5,493 nt of DNA from an uncultured Halomicronema sp. GTDB taxonomy: Bacteria > Cyanobacteriota > Cyanobacteriia > Phormidesmidales > Phormidesmidaceae. Positions 5,130 to 5,493 of this stretch are shown here, piece after piece. The stretch spans positions 1 through 5,493 of the forward strand of contig CALCPB010000366.1 in assembly GCA_937897665.1 (NCBI GenBank), read 5' to 3'. Made by a program: the position numbers and the translations under genes. Every line of letters starts with the position of its first letter. Position 1 is the first letter of the stretch. The notes under the pieces were generated by a model. It made no database searches, was not told the DNA's origin, and saw nothing but the letters and a program-made list of their open reading frames with translations.

Positions 5130-5493
5130 TCGATGGTTGGGGCGTGGCGTCAGCGGGGTCAGCGGGTTCCGTTGGCAACGGTTCAAAGGGGTCAAGTAAA
5201 CCCGGCTCATCTAGATCCGGCTGAGGATTAGTCGGCAGCGGCGTCAAATCCAACAGACCACCGTCGTCTAAGGGGTCATTGCCCGGCAGCCCTTCGAGAC
5301 CTGTCCCCGGGGCCTCAAACGACTCGCCCGGTAGGGTTGCCAGGGCCACGCGATCGCCCCCGACCGACCGCAGCAGATCGAGCACTTGAATCACGTCTTC
5401 GTAGCGGGCATCGCGAGAGGCATACAGCACGATCAGCCCCTCTGGAGACGCCTGCTGATGCTGCAACAAAACATCGTACAGCAAATCTAAGGT
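5110..5493 (-). CDS. ExbD/TolR-family protein, C-terminal part (5' end outside window)
   Basis: The minus-strand frame is open to the right edge, giving 127 residues; the N-terminal transmembrane helix would be beyond the window, and the TTG at 5484 is internal. Residues 1-54 match the periplasmic domain of ExbD/TolR: LIVLYASRDARYEDVIQVLDLL followed by GGDRVALATLP, equivalent to the family's I..D....Y..V..V.D.....G...V.LAT. ExbD works with ExbB (and TolR with TolQ) to couple the proton gradient to outer-membrane transport or envelope integrity. Unusually, about 72 residues follow this domain, with 15 prolines, 18 acidic residues and no Lys, Arg or His. This should be a disordered tail in the periplasm. 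An ExbB/TolQ gene would be expected just outside to the right, but this cannot be seen. Confidence 0.82.
   Translation of the reverse strand, partial: TLDLLYDVLLQHQQASPEGLIVLYASRDARYEDVIQVLDLLRSVGGDRVALATLPGESFEAPGTGLEGLPGNDPLDDGGLLDLTPLPTNPQPDLDEPGLLDPFEPLPTEPADPADATPQPSTTDESE

Noticed and set aside
1..5493. CRISPR array, tRNA, insertion sequence or defence island
   Set aside because: No spaced direct repeats, cloverleaf-like sequence, transposase motifs with terminal repeats, or known defence-gene domains were seen on either strand.

Overview
The window looks like chromosomal DNA from a cyanobacterium, probably a moderately GC-rich filamentous or Leptolyngbya-like lineage; the genus is a guess. 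Two signs agree. The octamer GCGATCGC (HIP1) occurs nine times in 5.5 kb, which is typical of many cyanobacteria. One gene encodes a Psb28-family photosystem II assembly factor, a family restricted to oxygenic phototrophs. No rRNA, tRNA, CRISPR array, transposase, phage gene or recognisable defence cassette was seen.

Layout from left to right: (1) the C-terminal part of an OmpR-type response regulator (+), cut by the left edge; (2) a Psb28-family gene (+); (3) a gene-free stretch of about 300 bases, then a TIGR01777-family SDR/epimerase-like gene (+) with a clear ribosome binding site; (4) a small P-loop kinase of the AAA_33/polynucleotide-kinase-like group (-), tail to tail with gene 3; (5) a short intergenic stretch with an imperfect long-range inverted repeat; (6) a soluble PAS-domain sensor histidine kinase (-); (7) a divergent intergenic region of about 360 bases, AT-rich on its right side; (8) a small secreted protein of unknown function (+); (9) the C-terminal part of an ExbD/TolR-family protein (-), cut by the right edge, whose 3' end overlaps gene 8 by 20 bases.

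The genes alternate in strand and do not form one pathway. The response regulator and the histidine kinase are about 2.3 kb apart, on opposite strands, with unrelated genes between them, so pairing them is not supported. The secreted protein and the ExbD-like protein both act at the envelope or periplasm, but they are convergent, not co-transcribed.

No convincing new multi-gene system was found. The points most worth a second look are: loss of the conserved receiver lysine in the response regulator together with a C9 tract in its linker; a divergent (probably Psb28-2-like) Psb28; the paired repeat between the kinase genes; the unknown secreted protein; and the long acidic, proline-rich tail of the ExbD-like protein with its overlapping 3' end.
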